Source: Clostridiales bacterium
GTDB taxonomy: Bacteria > Bacillota > Clostridia > Lachnospirales > Lachnospiraceae
Length of the DNA stretch: 64,000 nucleotides
Direction of reading: 5' to 3'
Assembly (NCBI GenBank): GCA_018372435.1
Contig: JAHAJA010000017.1
Location: 1-64,000, forward strand
Of this stretch, positions 49,563-60,206 are shown piece by piece; within the stretch, counting starts at the first letter, position 1; each line of letters begins with the position of its first letter. Position numbers and translations under genes: made by a program. The notes under the pieces are model-generated. The model was not told the origin of the DNA. It ran no database searches and worked only from the letters and a program-made list of their open reading frames with translations.

Positions 49563-51683
49563 TTATATCTTAAATTTACCGATCGCTTGTTGTAATACTT
49601 TCGCATCACTCGTAAGTCCCTCTGCTGCACCTGCTAATTGTTCAATCTCTTCCGATTGACTAATTGCCGTAGCAGTAACTTCCTCAGATGCTGCAGCTGA
49701 CTCTTCAGAAACTGCTGAGATATTCTGTATAGAATCCAATGTATCATTCCTTGCACTTTCCATACCTGCTACATACTGCTTGATGTTATTAAGTTCTAAT
49801 ACCAAATTTTCTACCAGATTATTAATGTTTCCAAATACATTAATCGTATCTTGTAATGCTTTTTCTTGTGTAAGAACGATTTGCTCTGCCTTTTGTGTTG
49901 TCTTGGCTGTTTCATTTGTTTGATATTGAATAGAATTAATGATTTCTTGAATCTGATTCGCTGACTCCATTGACTTAGTTGCTAGATTTCTAATCTCTCC
50001 TGCTACTACTGCAAAACCTCTACCTGACTCCCCAGCTCTAGCTGCTTCTATAGAAGCATTCAGTGATAATAAGTTAGTCTGTTCTGAAATCTCATTAATT
50101 GCGTTAACGATACTTTCAATGGAACGTGAATTCTCTTCGAGGTTTTTCATACCCGTTGAAATCTCTTTTGTTATTTGTGAAGTTGCCTTTGCTTTATCAT
50201 TCAGATTATTCACAATTGTCAAGCCACTGGCAACGGTCTCCATTGTATTCTCAAACAATCCATCAATTTCATTGGTTTCATCATATACTTTATTAACCAT
50301 ATCTGATAATGTCGACATCTGTTTCAGGCAAGCATCTGTATCTACTACTTGTTTTGAGGAACCTATCGCAACTTCATTTATTGCAATTGATATATTCTTT
50401 GAGGATTCTAACACAATTGAAGAGGTATTCGATAAGTCTTCTGCCGAAACCTCTACCCTGTCACTAACCTCAGCAACTTCTTTAACTAGCTGTTGCATGT
50501 TTCCAATCATATGGGACAGACTGTTCTCTAATATTTTAAATTCATCTTTACGCTTGGTTTTGAATTGAACTGTCAAATCACCTTGCGCTACGCTTTCCAT
50601 AGTATCTTTCATATCTCCGATTGCTTTACCAATCCCTCTAGCTAAAACAGTTCCAATGAACATAGCTATAATTGCTGATACAATGGCAAATGCAGTACTT
50701 GTTCTACCAATTGAAGTCGCATTCTTAAGAATAATGGTCTCCGGAATCAAATTACATAATACTAAATCTGTATTCCCAATTTTACTATAGTTAAATAGAT
50801 ATTTCACACCGTTTATTGTTGCATACTTATAACCGTTCATTTCATCTACTTCTAATACTTCATTGTAATAATCTTGATCGACAAATATATTCTCTTCTCC
50901 AACTTCTGACTGCGAGGAATATATCTCAACACCATCTTTTGTTACAAGTGAAGTAATAGAACCGTCTTGATAGATCTTATCTAACATCGTCTGTACATAC
51001 TTATAATCAAGATCTGTTATGATGTATGTACTTCCCTTCACTGCTTCTTTGATGTATGTTAAAGCATACCCTCTCTCTACTCTCACATCAATTGCATTAT
51101 GTAAACCATACCAACCATCTTTTTCAGAATTCCCCTCTATTAAATCTGTAGAGTTAAACAATTCGAAGGCCGAATCTTGAATTCCATCATTCCCTGTCAC
51201 GATTGGCTCTTTCGTATCATTGATAATATACATATTTCTTATTCCATCTATAAGTACACTATTCGTCATAACATCATTCTTCAGATTTCTCATGTACTGT
51301 AAATCCTCGAACATATCATTATTTTTCATTTTATAGTAATACTCGAAATTCTTACTGGTTATTAGCTTTACTACTTGTGTATCAACCTCTGTAAACTTGC
51401 TCTCCATATACCTAGAATTTGCCTCTAGGACTTTACTAAAAGAGCTCTCATAATTCTTAACTATTGCATCCGATGCTAAGTCATAAGATATGATTCCTAA
51501 CGCAAATATCAATATTACTGGTGAGACAAAACCCATTATTAAAGCCGTACGCAGCTTCTTTTTCCTAGATCTTTTAGTAAATATTTTGCTTTTCGTAACA
51601 TTTTTTTTGGTTTGCTTAACCTCCACTTTGGGTAGTTTTACTTCCCTCTTTTGTTTCTTAATTTCCTTTTTTAATCTTTTCAT
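49563..51683 (-). CDS. Methyl-accepting chemotaxis protein (dCache type), copy 1
   Basis: 706 residues from ATG 51683 (AAGGAG, 10 nt). A very basic N-terminus (Lys-rich, ~1-43) precedes TM1 (45-67). A ~260-residue extracytoplasmic domain of the dCache type follows (MTNSVLIDGIRNMYIINDT, TYIITDLDY, TSLVTKDGVEIYS), then TM2 (~328-348), HAMP (IGDMKDTMESVAQGDLTVQF) and the signalling hairpin (EQTNLLSLNASIEAARAGE, SGRGFAVVAGEIRNLA). It reports ligand binding to CheA/CheW. It is nearly identical in the cytoplasmic half to the receptor at 61838; the sensor halves differ more. The sugar ABC importer lies beside it. Confidence 0.95.
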   Translation of the reverse strand: MKRLKKEIKKQKREVKLPKVEVKQTKKNVTKSKIFTKRSRKKKLRTALIMGFVSPVILIFALGIISYDLASDAIVKNYESSFSKVLEANSRYMESKFTEVDTQVVKLITSKNFEYYYKMKNNDMFEDLQYMRNLKNDVMTNSVLIDGIRNMYIINDTKEPIVTGNDGIQDSAFELFNSTDLIEGNSEKDGWYGLHNAIDVRVERGYALTYIKEAVKGSTYIITDLDYKYVQTMLDKIYQDGSITSLVTKDGVEIYSSQSEVGEENIFVDQDYYNEVLEVDEMNGYKYATINGVKYLFNYSKIGNTDLVLCNLIPETIILKNATSIGRTSTAFAIVSAIIAMFIGTVLARGIGKAIGDMKDTMESVAQGDLTVQFKTKRKDEFKILENSLSHMIGNMQQLVKEVAEVSDRVEVSAEDLSNTSSIVLESSKNISIAINEVAIGSSKQVVDTDACLKQMSTLSDMVNKVYDETNEIDGLFENTMETVASGLTIVNNLNDKAKATSQITKEISTGMKNLEENSRSIESIVNAINEISEQTNLLSLNASIEAARAGESGRGFAVVAGEIRNLATKSMESANQIQEIINSIQYQTNETAKTTQKAEQIVLTQEKALQDTINVFGNINNLVENLVLELNNIKQYVAGMESARNDTLDSIQNISAVSEESAAASEEVTATAISQSEEIEQLAGAAEGLTSDAKVLQQAIGKFKI

Positions 51684-51854
51684 GTTATGAATCTCCTTAA
51701 ACATACTTCCATTATGTAATAATCGTGAAAAAACACAATCCCCAAGTCATGTTTAAATCACTTATATGCATTATCTTATTCAAAAAATTTGCATATATCT
51801 CACATTATACCATAAAATACATAAATTTTCTATTGATTTGATGAATAACTAAAT

Positions 51855-51894
51855 AAAAAGGTACCTATCAATCAAATTGATAAGACCTTTTTAT
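51855..51894 (-). terminator. Terminator of the sugar ABC transporter operon
   Basis: AAAAAGGTACCTATCAA pairs with TTGATAAGACCTTTTT around a short loop, with T-rich ends on both strands. Confidence 0.8.
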
Positions 51895-51969
51895 AATCTG
51901 CTTTTTTTACTATTATACCATGCCTATCACAGGCATTCCCTGTTATACTGCTAGGTCAACGGTAATATC

Positions 51970-52803
51970 TTATTCCTTTACAGCTCCAGCTGCAATCCCT
52001 GCCAATATATATCTTTGAAAGAAAATATATATAATAATCGTTGGAATCATTATTATTATTATTCCTGCTGCTAGTGTCTGCCAAGAACCTTGTTGCGCAT
52101 TCGCATAATTCATCAAAAATGTCGTTAATGTTCTAAGCTTATTCTTTGGCATATAGAGATATGGTATATACATATCGTTTATAATATTAATAGCTTTAAT
52201 AATACAAACGGTAGCCGTAGCCGGCGCTAATAAAGGAAATATTATCTTTCTAAAAAGCTTAAAATACGAACACCCATCTATTAAAGCAGCTTCATCTAGT
52301 GACACCGGAAGCGTTGAGATAAACTGTCTATATATGTATAATTGCATTAAATCCGATGCGATATATATAATAATTGGTGCACCTAACGTATTATACAGAT
52401 TCAACCCTTGTATCACTTTGAATCTAGAGATTTCTGTTACAAATGTCGGAATCAACATACCAATAAAGAAAAGTCCAACTACTATCTTCTTACCACGAAA
52501 ATCAAATCGTTCAATTATAAATGCCGTAATCGTCCCAAACATTACATTAAAAAATAATGATATCACTAACATAATTCCTGTATTTTTAAAACCTAATAAT
52601 AGATATTTATCCGTCAATACCTTCGCGAAATTATCAAATGTAATATTCTTTAATGGAGGTAGTAACAAAGGTGAAGTCAACACCATATCTGCTTTTGTTT
52701 TTAATGATGCAAATAATGTTAATAGAATAGGTGCTAATACAACTAATACCATGGCTATACATATTATCTGCTTCATAACTTGATTAGAAACTCTCTTAAC
52801 CAT
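51970..52803 (-). CDS. Sugar ABC transporter permease (MalG/CUT1 type)
   Basis: 277 residues with six membrane helices. The EAA loop is DEAALIDGCSYFKLFRKIIF, followed by PLLAPA, the contact site for the ATPase. The end GIAAGAVKE is typical of MalG-like subunits. It starts 4 bp after the other permease gene. No ATPase gene is in the cluster, as is common for CUT1 systems that share an MsmK-type ATPase. Confidence 0.93.
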   Translation of the reverse strand: MVKRVSNQVMKQIICIAMVLVVLAPILLTLFASLKTKADMVLTSPLLLPPLKNITFDNFAKVLTDKYLLLGFKNTGIMLVISLFFNVMFGTITAFIIERFDFRGKKIVVGLFFIGMLIPTFVTEISRFKVIQGLNLYNTLGAPIIIYIASDLMQLYIYRQFISTLPVSLDEAALIDGCSYFKLFRKIIFPLLAPATATVCIIKAINIINDMYIPYLYMPKNKLRTLTTFLMNYANAQQGSWQTLAAGIIIIMIPTIIIYIFFQRYILAGIAAGAVKE

Positions 52804-52807
52804 GCTG

Positions 52808-53698
52808 TTACCTCCTATTCTTTAAAACGAAACCGTGAATGATTTTATTTTGAATTACATAAATTACAATAATTAACACCATAATTGCAACTGCCATTGT
52901 TGAAGCCAAGCCAAAGTTAGAAAACGTAAAGGCTGTTTTGATTGTATACAGGGTAAAGGTCGATGATGCATAGCCTGGACCACCTGATGTCATAACAAAA
53001 GGAATATCAAACACTTGTAGGGCACCTCTTATATTGTCAAATAAGACAAAATCTACCATCAACATAATTGCTGGAACCTGAATAAACTTAAATATGTGAA
53101 ATGTTGTTGCTCCATCCACTTTCGCTGCCTCTTCAAGATCTTTTGGTATTGATTGAAGGGCTGCCATAAACAAGATTACATGATAACCGCTATATTTCCA
53201 TACGGAAACAAACGAAAGCACGTAGTTTACAATTTTAACATCTGATAACCAATTACGAATCAAGCCTTCCAAATTAAGCACTTGTAAAATAGAATCAAAT
53301 GCACCATTGATTGGTGAGAAAAAATAAGAGAATACATAGGCAATGGCAACACCATTAATGATATATGGCATAAAAACCATTGTCTTGTAAAACTTAGCAG
53401 CTTTTAGTTTGCTTATAAGTAAAACTGCAAACCCCAGTTCCACTGGTATCATTAATAAGTGTACAAAGAAGTAAACAGCATTGTTTTTTAGCGAAAGCCA
53501 TAGATCACTATTCTTTAGCATAGAAATATAATTATTAAATCCAACAAACTTACTGGATGGTGAGTACCCATCCCAATTAGTAAAACTCATTTTAAACAAA
53601 TCAAATGCAGGAAATACTACAAATGCTATTAATAAAAGTAACGGTATTACAAGTGAAATAAAAATAAATTGTTTTCTTTTTCTAGATAATTTACTCAC
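52808..53698 (-). CDS. Sugar ABC transporter permease (MalF/UgpA type)
   Basis: 296 residues with six helices. The EAA loop is EEAAKVDGATTFHIFKFIQV. PFVMTSGGPGYASSTFTLYT is a hallmark of CUT1 MalF-type subunits. It pairs with the permease at 51970 and receives sugar from the binding protein at 53803. The 104-bp gap upstream contains a hairpin that may reduce permease expression relative to the binding protein. Confidence 0.93.
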   Translation of the reverse strand: MSKLSRKRKQFIFISLVIPLLLLIAFVVFPAFDLFKMSFTNWDGYSPSSKFVGFNNYISMLKNSDLWLSLKNNAVYFFVHLLMIPVELGFAVLLISKLKAAKFYKTMVFMPYIINGVAIAYVFSYFFSPINGAFDSILQVLNLEGLIRNWLSDVKIVNYVLSFVSVWKYSGYHVILFMAALQSIPKDLEEAAKVDGATTFHIFKFIQVPAIMLMVDFVLFDNIRGALQVFDIPFVMTSGGPGYASSTFTLYTIKTAFTFSNFGLASTMAVAIMVLIIVIYVIQNKIIHGFVLKNRR

Positions 53699-53762
53699 AG
53701 CAGCCTCCTTATCTTAGGTTAACGCACCAATTTGAGACATATCAAATTGGCAGTTGACCTAT

Positions 53763-53789
53763 ATAGAGGCTACCAACTGTAGCCTCTAT
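53763..53789 (-). terminator. Intercistronic hairpin after the binding-protein gene
   Basis: ATAGAGGCTAC (53763-53773) and GTAGCCTCTAT (53779-53789), an 11-bp perfect stem with a 5-nt loop and no T-tract. It is probably a stability or partial termination element. Confidence 0.6.
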
Positions 53790-53802
53790 GCTAATAATTG
53801 TT

Positions 53803-55179
53803 TTATTTTATTCCAAGGTTTGCTCTCGCATCCTTCCATGCAGCATTAAGTTTTTCAAATTCTTTATTTAAATCAAAATCACTAATAGACATTTGAGCAC
53901 CTAACATCTTATAGTCAAAGGTAGTCTCGTTTTGAATTGAAGCGAAATCATCTCCACCACCATCATACATAATCAATACTTTATCAGGACAAAGTGTATC
54001 TGATTCAGCTAGTACAGGGTCTTTGTCTTTCGTAAAGTTCTTCATAGCAGAAGCCGAAGAAACATAATTAAGAAAGTCTGGGTACCAAGCTTCTGAGTAA
54101 AACCACTCAACAAAAGCAGTTGCAGCCTCTTGATTTTTTGAATGTGTTGTTACTCCCATGAAGGAATCCCCTTGTACAATTACATTGTATGGATCTGATT
54201 CTGTGTTTCTTGTTGGTAAATAGAAGGTACCTAATTGTGATATATCTTCCGTTGCATTCTTAATGTTTTGAAGTCCCCAGTCACCTAATGCAATCATAGC
54301 TGCACCTTTTGTTGCGAATAGCGTAGTGGCTTGATCATTTCCTAAACCTAAAGGATCTTTTCCTAATACCCCAGAAGTAAATAAACTATGTACTTTGTTA
54401 TATGCTTTATATATATCTGTTCCCTCTGAGAATGGAGCATCTTGTGTAGTCATTGTATTCCAGTTTTGTCCATTACCTGATTCAAGAGCCGGCATAAACT
54501 CCATATATGGATAATCTGGCCATGAATCCTTTAAGCCACAGGCAATTGCCATGAAATCCTTATTATCTTTTTCATAATAAGCTTGTAATGTCTTCGATAC
54601 TTCTTCTAATTCGCTCCAAGTAGTAGGTACTTCTACACCTGCTTCTGCAAAAAGATCTTTCCAATAGTATACATATTCATATCCTGAAGTCATTGGAATT
54701 CCAAGTACTTTTCCATCAATAGCATATCCTGATGCCAATTCATTGTTTGAACAAGCAACTGTATCTTTTAAATCAATTAAGTAATCTTTAAATCTTGATA
54801 AGGTAAAAGGCTTATTAAACATAACATCTGGTAATTGATTTGCGGATGCTCTTATCTTCATAGTGTTCCAATATTCACTGTCATCTTTAACTTTTTCAAC
54901 TTCAATATCTATATTCGGATATTTCTCTTGGAACTTACCTACCATATCGTTTTGCTCAATAAAATCATTAAGATTATTATCCCAGATAGCAAATGTAAGT
55001 GAAGCTGATAAGTCTTTTTCTTCTTCTTTTTCCCCCTCTTCTGTATTAGTAGTGTCTGTCGTTTCTGAAGTAGAAGGTGTAACCTCTTCCTTTTTGTTAT
55101 TCGTTTTAGAACAACCTACTATAGAAGTTGCTAAAAGAATACATGTTAACATTGTTGCCATAAGTTTTTGCTTTTTCAT
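53803..55179 (-). CDS. Sugar ABC transporter substrate-binding lipoprotein
   Basis: 458 residues from ATG 55179 (AAGGAGG, 6 nt). The signal peptide with lipobox SIVGC puts the lipidated Cys at 23. A Thr/Glu-rich linker (~25-60) follows, then a solute-binding protein family 1 fold: SLTFAIWDNNLNDFI, YPNIDIEVEKV, LPDVMFNKP, LGIPMTSGYEYVYYWKDLF, PTTWSELEEVSKTL, GAAMIALGDWGLQNI, EAATAFVEWFYSEAWYPDFL. It captures an oligosaccharide or sugar. It is controlled perhaps by the AraC regulator encoded just upstream. Confidence 0.93.
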   Translation of the reverse strand: MKKQKLMATMLTCILLATSIVGCSKTNNKKEEVTPSTSETTDTTNTEEGEKEEEKDLSASLTFAIWDNNLNDFIEQNDMVGKFQEKYPNIDIEVEKVKDDSEYWNTMKIRASANQLPDVMFNKPFTLSRFKDYLIDLKDTVACSNNELASGYAIDGKVLGIPMTSGYEYVYYWKDLFAEAGVEVPTTWSELEEVSKTLQAYYEKDNKDFMAIACGLKDSWPDYPYMEFMPALESGNGQNWNTMTTQDAPFSEGTDIYKAYNKVHSLFTSGVLGKDPLGLGNDQATTLFATKGAAMIALGDWGLQNIKNATEDISQLGTFYLPTRNTESDPYNVIVQGDSFMGVTTHSKNQEAATAFVEWFYSEAWYPDFLNYVSSASAMKNFTKDKDPVLAESDTLCPDKVLIMYDGGGDDFASIQNETTFDYKMLGAQMSISDFDLNKEFEKLNAAWKDARANLGIK

Positions 55180-55349
55180 AAAATTCCTCCTTTTTTTTGA
55201 TAGCTGTATCATAACAATATTTCCTTCCAATCACTATGGAAAAACTTCATATTTCTTGATTAATTATCACATGTTATGGTATTGATATCTTGATAATTCG
55301 TTCGTATTCCTGTTAAATAGTAAGAAAAACATAGTTAAATAATAAAACA

Positions 55350-55386
55350 TAGACACTCTGCATACATAAAGTATTTCGAGTGTCTA
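55350..55386 (-). terminator. Terminator of the AraC-type regulator gene
   Basis: TAGACACTC (55350-55358) and GAGTGTCTA (55378-55386); the minus strand continues TGTTTTATTATTT. Confidence 0.7.
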
Positions 55387-55394
55387 CCTTGTTT

Positions 55395-57659
55395 TTATAC
55401 CATCTTTCGATACTGCGCAGGGCTTGTACCAATATTTTTCTTGAAAACCCTATTAAAATTCTCTACATTACGATATCCAACCATCTCTGCTATCTCATAT
55501 ATCTTGAAATTAGATGTCTTTAATAGATCTTTAGCCTTTTCGATTCTAAGGGATGTAAGATAACTTATGAAAGTCTCTCCTGTTTCTTTTGAAAATTTAC
55601 TTGTAAAATATTTCTCATTCAATTCCACATAATCGGCTACTTCTTTCAGCGATAGATCAGAATTTTCATAATGGTTGCTTATATACCTTTTCGCTTTCAG
55701 TATAATATCATTTTCTTTAATGTATAGTTTTTCTACCGAATAATCAATTATCCAATCTATGTAATTTGTCAGCCATAGCTTTAAACTACGAATATCTTCT
55801 ATCCGTTCTAATTTCTCATAATAGTTGTACTGTTCCCCAAAGATCTCATAAAAATTGGCATGGTTAGAATAAAACTTCTTTGCAATTTCAAGAATTAATC
55901 CTAATACATGTAATTGCCCCTCTCTAAGTGATGCTTTATTCAATACTTCAAACAATTTTTCTTTTTCCGGAATGATAGTTCTTTCATCAGCTATATATAA
56001 TGCTTTGGAAAAATCAAAATATTGATTTGAATATTCTATTATTTGATCCATAAGTTTATCTTCTTTATTACAATCAACAATGGCATTCTTTCCTTTCAGA
56101 AAACGAAAATCAAAACTGCCTTTCAAATGCTCTAACGCTTCAAGAAAATTCCCATAACCAAATTGCTTTTTGCTAATACAAACAGTAATATCAATTCCAT
56201 GTTCACTATACGTTGATTTTTGTAATTCCTGTATCATACTATAGATATTTACCGCATAATCTTCTTCTGTTATACGATAGAAGGCATACATGATAGTAGG
56301 ATTCTCAATATATGCAATACATCGTGAACTAAACCTAATGTTACGTTCAAAATTACAATGGAGCTTTTCCATCTCATTATACTCGCTCTCATTCGTTTTA
56401 CCTTTATTAAGAACAAATCCTAGGATAACATAACTATCTTCAAAAAAGTATTTTGATTTTCTATTCACTTCAGCAGGAGTTATCTCACCAGTAATCATTC
56501 CAGTAAAATAATCCTCTAATGTTTTTTCGCTAGTTCTTACCTTCTCTTCATAATCAGAAATTAATACTTGTAATCTTCGTACCATTGAATTAAAAGAATG
56601 AATCATTGTACGAATTTCATACTGTCCACCTGGTTCAATATGGATTTGTAGTTCCCCCTCTTCAATCTGTCTTAAACCATAATTAATTCTTTGAATTGGT
56701 TTTACTATACTTCTCAAGAAATAACTAGAATAATAACCTACTAAAAGTAATATAATCGATGCAACTAATAAAACCCAAAGCGCAACCCTCCAAAAACTTG
56801 CACTCAAATCCTTTGTTTTTATGTAACTGTTTATGTACCATGTATCAGAATATAACTTTAAAGGTGTTGTAATCTGTGTATACTTCGAATTGTTATAATT
56901 CTCTCTTCCATCTAACGTAGTAAATATATTTTCTCCATCACTAGACTTCATTTCCATAATACCAAAATTATTATTTCCCTTTAGATATTCTCTATTATAA
57001 TTCTTAATCTTATCAGCAACCCCTGAGTTTTGGTAAAACATAACCATCTCTATCTTCTCAGATCGATCGGTCCTTCGATCAGGAGCGAAAGCGAACACTA
57101 ATATTAATGAATTCTTTTTTGCTCCGGTGTAGAGGCCATTGTTTAAATCATTATTTATGAATCCAATTACTACCTGGTTCTTGTTTTTTACTGCGGTCCT
57201 ATAACATGTACTACTACTTGTTTCCTCATATGATTTATTGATTGTATTCTTATAATATGAGATTCTTTGATCCTTCATATAAAATCCTACGGAAATTATA
57301 TTAGATGCCGGCTCCAAAGCCAGACTACTTGCCTGATTTAGCTTTTGAGAAGAATCATATCTAGATTTTAGATCCTCTGAGCCTGTTCCTGCAGCATAAT
57401 CTAATATTTCATTGTTATTACTGTAGATTAGATGGGATAATCTCACCGACATAACTCCAATATCAGAAACCAATTCCGTTACTACTGTTTCGTGTACTTG
57501 CTTAATATTTTCAATTGCCTGCTTTTTAAATTCTTGATTGAGTATATTCAGTACCGTAACCAATACAATTAATATAGGACATATTATAAAGCTAAAAAAC
57601 GATATATAAAAAACTGTCTTTAGCTGCATTTTAGACCATTTTATACGCTTTAATTTCAT
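55395..57659 (-). CDS. Membrane-anchored AraC-family regulator (dCache-HAMP-AraC)
   Basis: 754 residues. TM1 lies at ~15-40 (FYISFFSFIICPILIVLVTV), followed by an extracytoplasmic sensor domain (~40-285), TM2 (~288-312), a HAMP-like segment (IKPIQRINYGLRQIEEGELQ), a cytoplasmic middle domain and a C-terminal AraC HTH pair (AKRYISNHYENSDLSLKEVA, YFTSKFSKETGETFISYL, IYEIAEMVGYRNVENFNRVF, KKNIGTSPAQYRK). These one-component sensors in Firmicutes control neighbouring sugar ABC importers, so the operon 51970-55179 is its likely target. ATG 57659 has GGAGG upstream. Confidence 0.92.
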   Translation of the reverse strand: MKLKRIKWSKMQLKTVFYISFFSFIICPILIVLVTVLNILNQEFKKQAIENIKQVHETVVTELVSDIGVMSVRLSHLIYSNNNEILDYAAGTGSEDLKSRYDSSQKLNQASSLALEPASNIISVGFYMKDQRISYYKNTINKSYEETSSSTCYRTAVKNKNQVVIGFINNDLNNGLYTGAKKNSLILVFAFAPDRRTDRSEKIEMVMFYQNSGVADKIKNYNREYLKGNNNFGIMEMKSSDGENIFTTLDGRENYNNSKYTQITTPLKLYSDTWYINSYIKTKDLSASFWRVALWVLLVASIILLLVGYYSSYFLRSIVKPIQRINYGLRQIEEGELQIHIEPGGQYEIRTMIHSFNSMVRRLQVLISDYEEKVRTSEKTLEDYFTGMITGEITPAEVNRKSKYFFEDSYVILGFVLNKGKTNESEYNEMEKLHCNFERNIRFSSRCIAYIENPTIMYAFYRITEEDYAVNIYSMIQELQKSTYSEHGIDITVCISKKQFGYGNFLEALEHLKGSFDFRFLKGKNAIVDCNKEDKLMDQIIEYSNQYFDFSKALYIADERTIIPEKEKLFEVLNKASLREGQLHVLGLILEIAKKFYSNHANFYEIFGEQYNYYEKLERIEDIRSLKLWLTNYIDWIIDYSVEKLYIKENDIILKAKRYISNHYENSDLSLKEVADYVELNEKYFTSKFSKETGETFISYLTSLRIEKAKDLLKTSNFKIYEIAEMVGYRNVENFNRVFKKNIGTSPAQYRKMV

Positions 57660-57860
57660 AAGAATCCTCCCAGTACAAACATATAGCCACGTTAGATGTT
57701 TTGTTAATTTTATTTCTTAGAAAACATATAAATTAGCTAAATAGTATAATTATATTTTGTAAATCATCTTATTATTTAGTAATTTTGCAATATATAATTA
57801 TCAATCATTCAATATTACCATACATATCATCTATTTACAAAACAATTTTAACAAATACAT

Positions 57861-57900
57861 AAAAAGACAATTTCTAGTAGCGTTAGAAATTGCCTTTTTT
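57861..57900 (-). terminator. Terminator of the chemoreceptor gene at 58011
   Basis: AAAAAGACAATTTCTA and TAGAAATTGCCTTTTT pair around GTAGCGT, with T-tracts at both ends. The remaining intergenic DNA (57660-58010) is AT-rich and unassigned. Confidence 0.8.
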
Positions 57901-58010
57901 AGATTAATATCTATATTCAAACGGGAGTTTGTTAGGGATAAATTTCAATTTGAAAATCATTTACGTTCTAAGTTTAAATTGATCAATCTGTACTTTAATC
58001 GGAATAATCA

Positions 58011-59699
58011 TTAATTCTTTAAAACAAACTGTCCAACAAGTTGTCTCAAACCTTCTGACTGTGCTGCCAATTCTTCACTTGTAGCTGATGTTTCCTGAGC
58101 TGCAGCAGAATTACTCTGAACAACAGATGATATCTGTTCCATTCCCAATTCAATCTGCTTCATTGATTCTGCCTGCTCATTAGACATGTTACTTATTTCA
58201 TCAGATGATTTCGCCAAAAGTTTAATCCCCCCAATTACATTGTTAATAGACTGAGTAGTCATATGAGTTATTTCATTTCCTTTTTGAATTTCCTGCAATG
58301 AATTAATGATTAAATTCTTTGTATCTACAGCTGACTTTGCACTTTCTGTTGCCAATTTTCCTATCTGGTTAGCAACAACCGCAAAACCTTTTCCTGCTTC
58401 ACCAGCTCTTGCTGCTTCAATTGATGCATTTAGAGACAGAAGATTTGTTTGAGATGCTATATCCTCAATCCCAGCTATTATATTTTCAATTTGCTTCGAC
58501 GTTTGAATGATACGTTCCATTGCTAACATCAGTTCCTGCATATCTCGCTCACTCTTCTCAGCTTCTTGCTTTAACTCATTAGCATCTATAAGTGCTTTAT
58601 TTGCATTATCCGCATTAGTCTGAACCAAATCTGTAACATTTCCTATAGTAGCTGTTAATTCTTCTACTGCACCAGCTTGATCCATTGCTCCTTCTGCCAA
58701 TGACTGTGCGCTCTCTGCCATCTGAGTTGAACCAAGTGATACTTGCTCTGATGTATCTGTAATATGTGTCATAGCTTCACTTAATGATTCTACAATAATA
58801 TTAATAGCTTCTGCTAATTCCTTAAAATCACCTTTAAAATCGATCGTAGTATTTATATTAAAATTACCTTTAGCAATCTCTCCAAGTATATAGGATAATT
58901 CAGCAATATAAAGTTTTAACATGTCCACGGCTTCACTAAAATGATTTGTCATCTGTCCTATCTCATCTTCACTCATAGAAACGATTTCAATATCTAATTC
59001 ACCTTTTGCTAGTTTTGCCGAAGCATTTTGAATCTTAATTATAGGTTCAGAAAACATATTTGCAATAAATGTTGCAAACACAATTGAAAGTACAACTGCT
59101 ATAGATATAACAACAAGTATTATAATTACAGTAATTTTGCTTACATTTGTTAGATTTTCCGAAACCTCCTCCCCCATTGTTACATTTAAATCAACCAAAT
59201 TTTCTGTTGCTGTCATAATTTCATCTAAAATAGGATTTGCCTGGGTTCGCAACAGAATAAAAGCTTCATCATTTTTATTCTGTAATCCAAGTTGAATTAC
59301 CTTATCTCTTAAATCACGATAAATAGGTAATTGTTCTTCAATTATAGCTATATACTCTTTTTCCTTTACTGTATTACAGTTCTTTTTTAATTTTTCCAAA
59401 CTATCTTGACTCTTTTCCTGAATATCAATTAAACTCTGTTGAGCTGCTTTAAGTTCATCTGCATCCTTTAGCATTATAATATCTCTAACAACCGCTGAAT
59501 TCTTGTATAAACATGCATTAAAACTTCCTATATCTCCCTGTGTGAATCCATTGACTACCAGTGCCTTACTGTATTTGCTGTCTGTACTTGTAAGCAATAT
59601 TAAACCAAGTATCCCTGATATACTTGCTATACCAACTATCATAATAAAACTAACTAATAATTTAGGTTTAACATTCATATTCCTTAATTTTTTTAACAT
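58011..59699 (-). CDS. Methyl-accepting chemotaxis protein (4HB-type sensor)
   Basis: 562 residues from ATG 59699 (GGAGG, 8 nt); a 27-residue longer frame has no ribosome-binding site. TM1 (~14-36) is followed by a ~150-residue helical extracytoplasmic domain resembling a four-helix-bundle sensor (SKALVVNGFTQGDIGSFNAC, KLKKNCNTVKEKEYIAIIEE), TM2 (~190-212) and HAMP (IIKIQNASAKLAKGELDIEI, DEIGQMTNHF). The signalling domain has IASQTNLLSLNASIEAARAG and GKGFAVVANQIGKLA. It differs from the two dCache receptors nearby and has its own terminator. Confidence 0.93.
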   Translation of the reverse strand: MLKKLRNMNVKPKLLVSFIMIVGIASISGILGLILLTSTDSKYSKALVVNGFTQGDIGSFNACLYKNSAVVRDIIMLKDADELKAAQQSLIDIQEKSQDSLEKLKKNCNTVKEKEYIAIIEEQLPIYRDLRDKVIQLGLQNKNDEAFILLRTQANPILDEIMTATENLVDLNVTMGEEVSENLTNVSKITVIIILVVISIAVVLSIVFATFIANMFSEPIIKIQNASAKLAKGELDIEIVSMSEDEIGQMTNHFSEAVDMLKLYIAELSYILGEIAKGNFNINTTIDFKGDFKELAEAINIIVESLSEAMTHITDTSEQVSLGSTQMAESAQSLAEGAMDQAGAVEELTATIGNVTDLVQTNADNANKALIDANELKQEAEKSERDMQELMLAMERIIQTSKQIENIIAGIEDIASQTNLLSLNASIEAARAGEAGKGFAVVANQIGKLATESAKSAVDTKNLIINSLQEIQKGNEITHMTTQSINNVIGGIKLLAKSSDEISNMSNEQAESMKQIELGMEQISSVVQSNSAAAQETSATSEELAAQSEGLRQLVGQFVLKN

Positions 59700-60126
59700 C
59701 TTTTTGTCCTCCATTTTTATCATACTTAATCTATTAGTCAAAACTTCACGCATACAATTGCACATATACCTTGAGCACATTAGAGGGGGAGGGTGGTTAT
59801 TTTTATTACCAACGATGATATATGAAACTGTGACTCTAATTATTATTCGGGGATGATAATATCAAGGGTACATTGATACCTTTATGTGCGTGAAGTCTTG
59901 ATTAATAGATTAATGATTCTACGACTACGTACTTTTTAACTTAGTTACTATTGATATCATTTAATATCAAACGCTAAGATTTAGCAATAGTTTTAAGTGA
60001 TTTGTCTCTTGTCACATACGGGACATTTTGTGACATATTTTTTTCCATTTTTGGAATATATTTAATGTTTATAAGACATTTCAAAAATCCGAAAAATTAT
60101 AGTACTTAAAAACCAAAATAAACATA
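59700..60126. other. Intergenic region with a TGTCAC dyad
   Basis: About 430 bp between divergent genes with no supported gene. TGTCAC (60010-60015) and GTGACA (60030-60035) form a spaced dyad that may be an operator for the HTH protein at 60207. Nothing else is assigned. Confidence 0.4.
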
Positions 60127-60156
60127 TTGAATTATTTAAAAAAGATAGGCTATAAT
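60127..60156 (+). promoter_or_regulatory. SigA-type promoter of the 490-aa HTH gene
   Basis: TTGAAT (60127-60132), an 18-bp spacer and TATAAT (60151-60156), about 50 bp upstream of the start codon. Confidence 0.65.
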
Positions 60157-60206
60157 GGATTGACCCAACACGTTTATTACCACATAAATTACCATTGGAG
60201 GTTTTT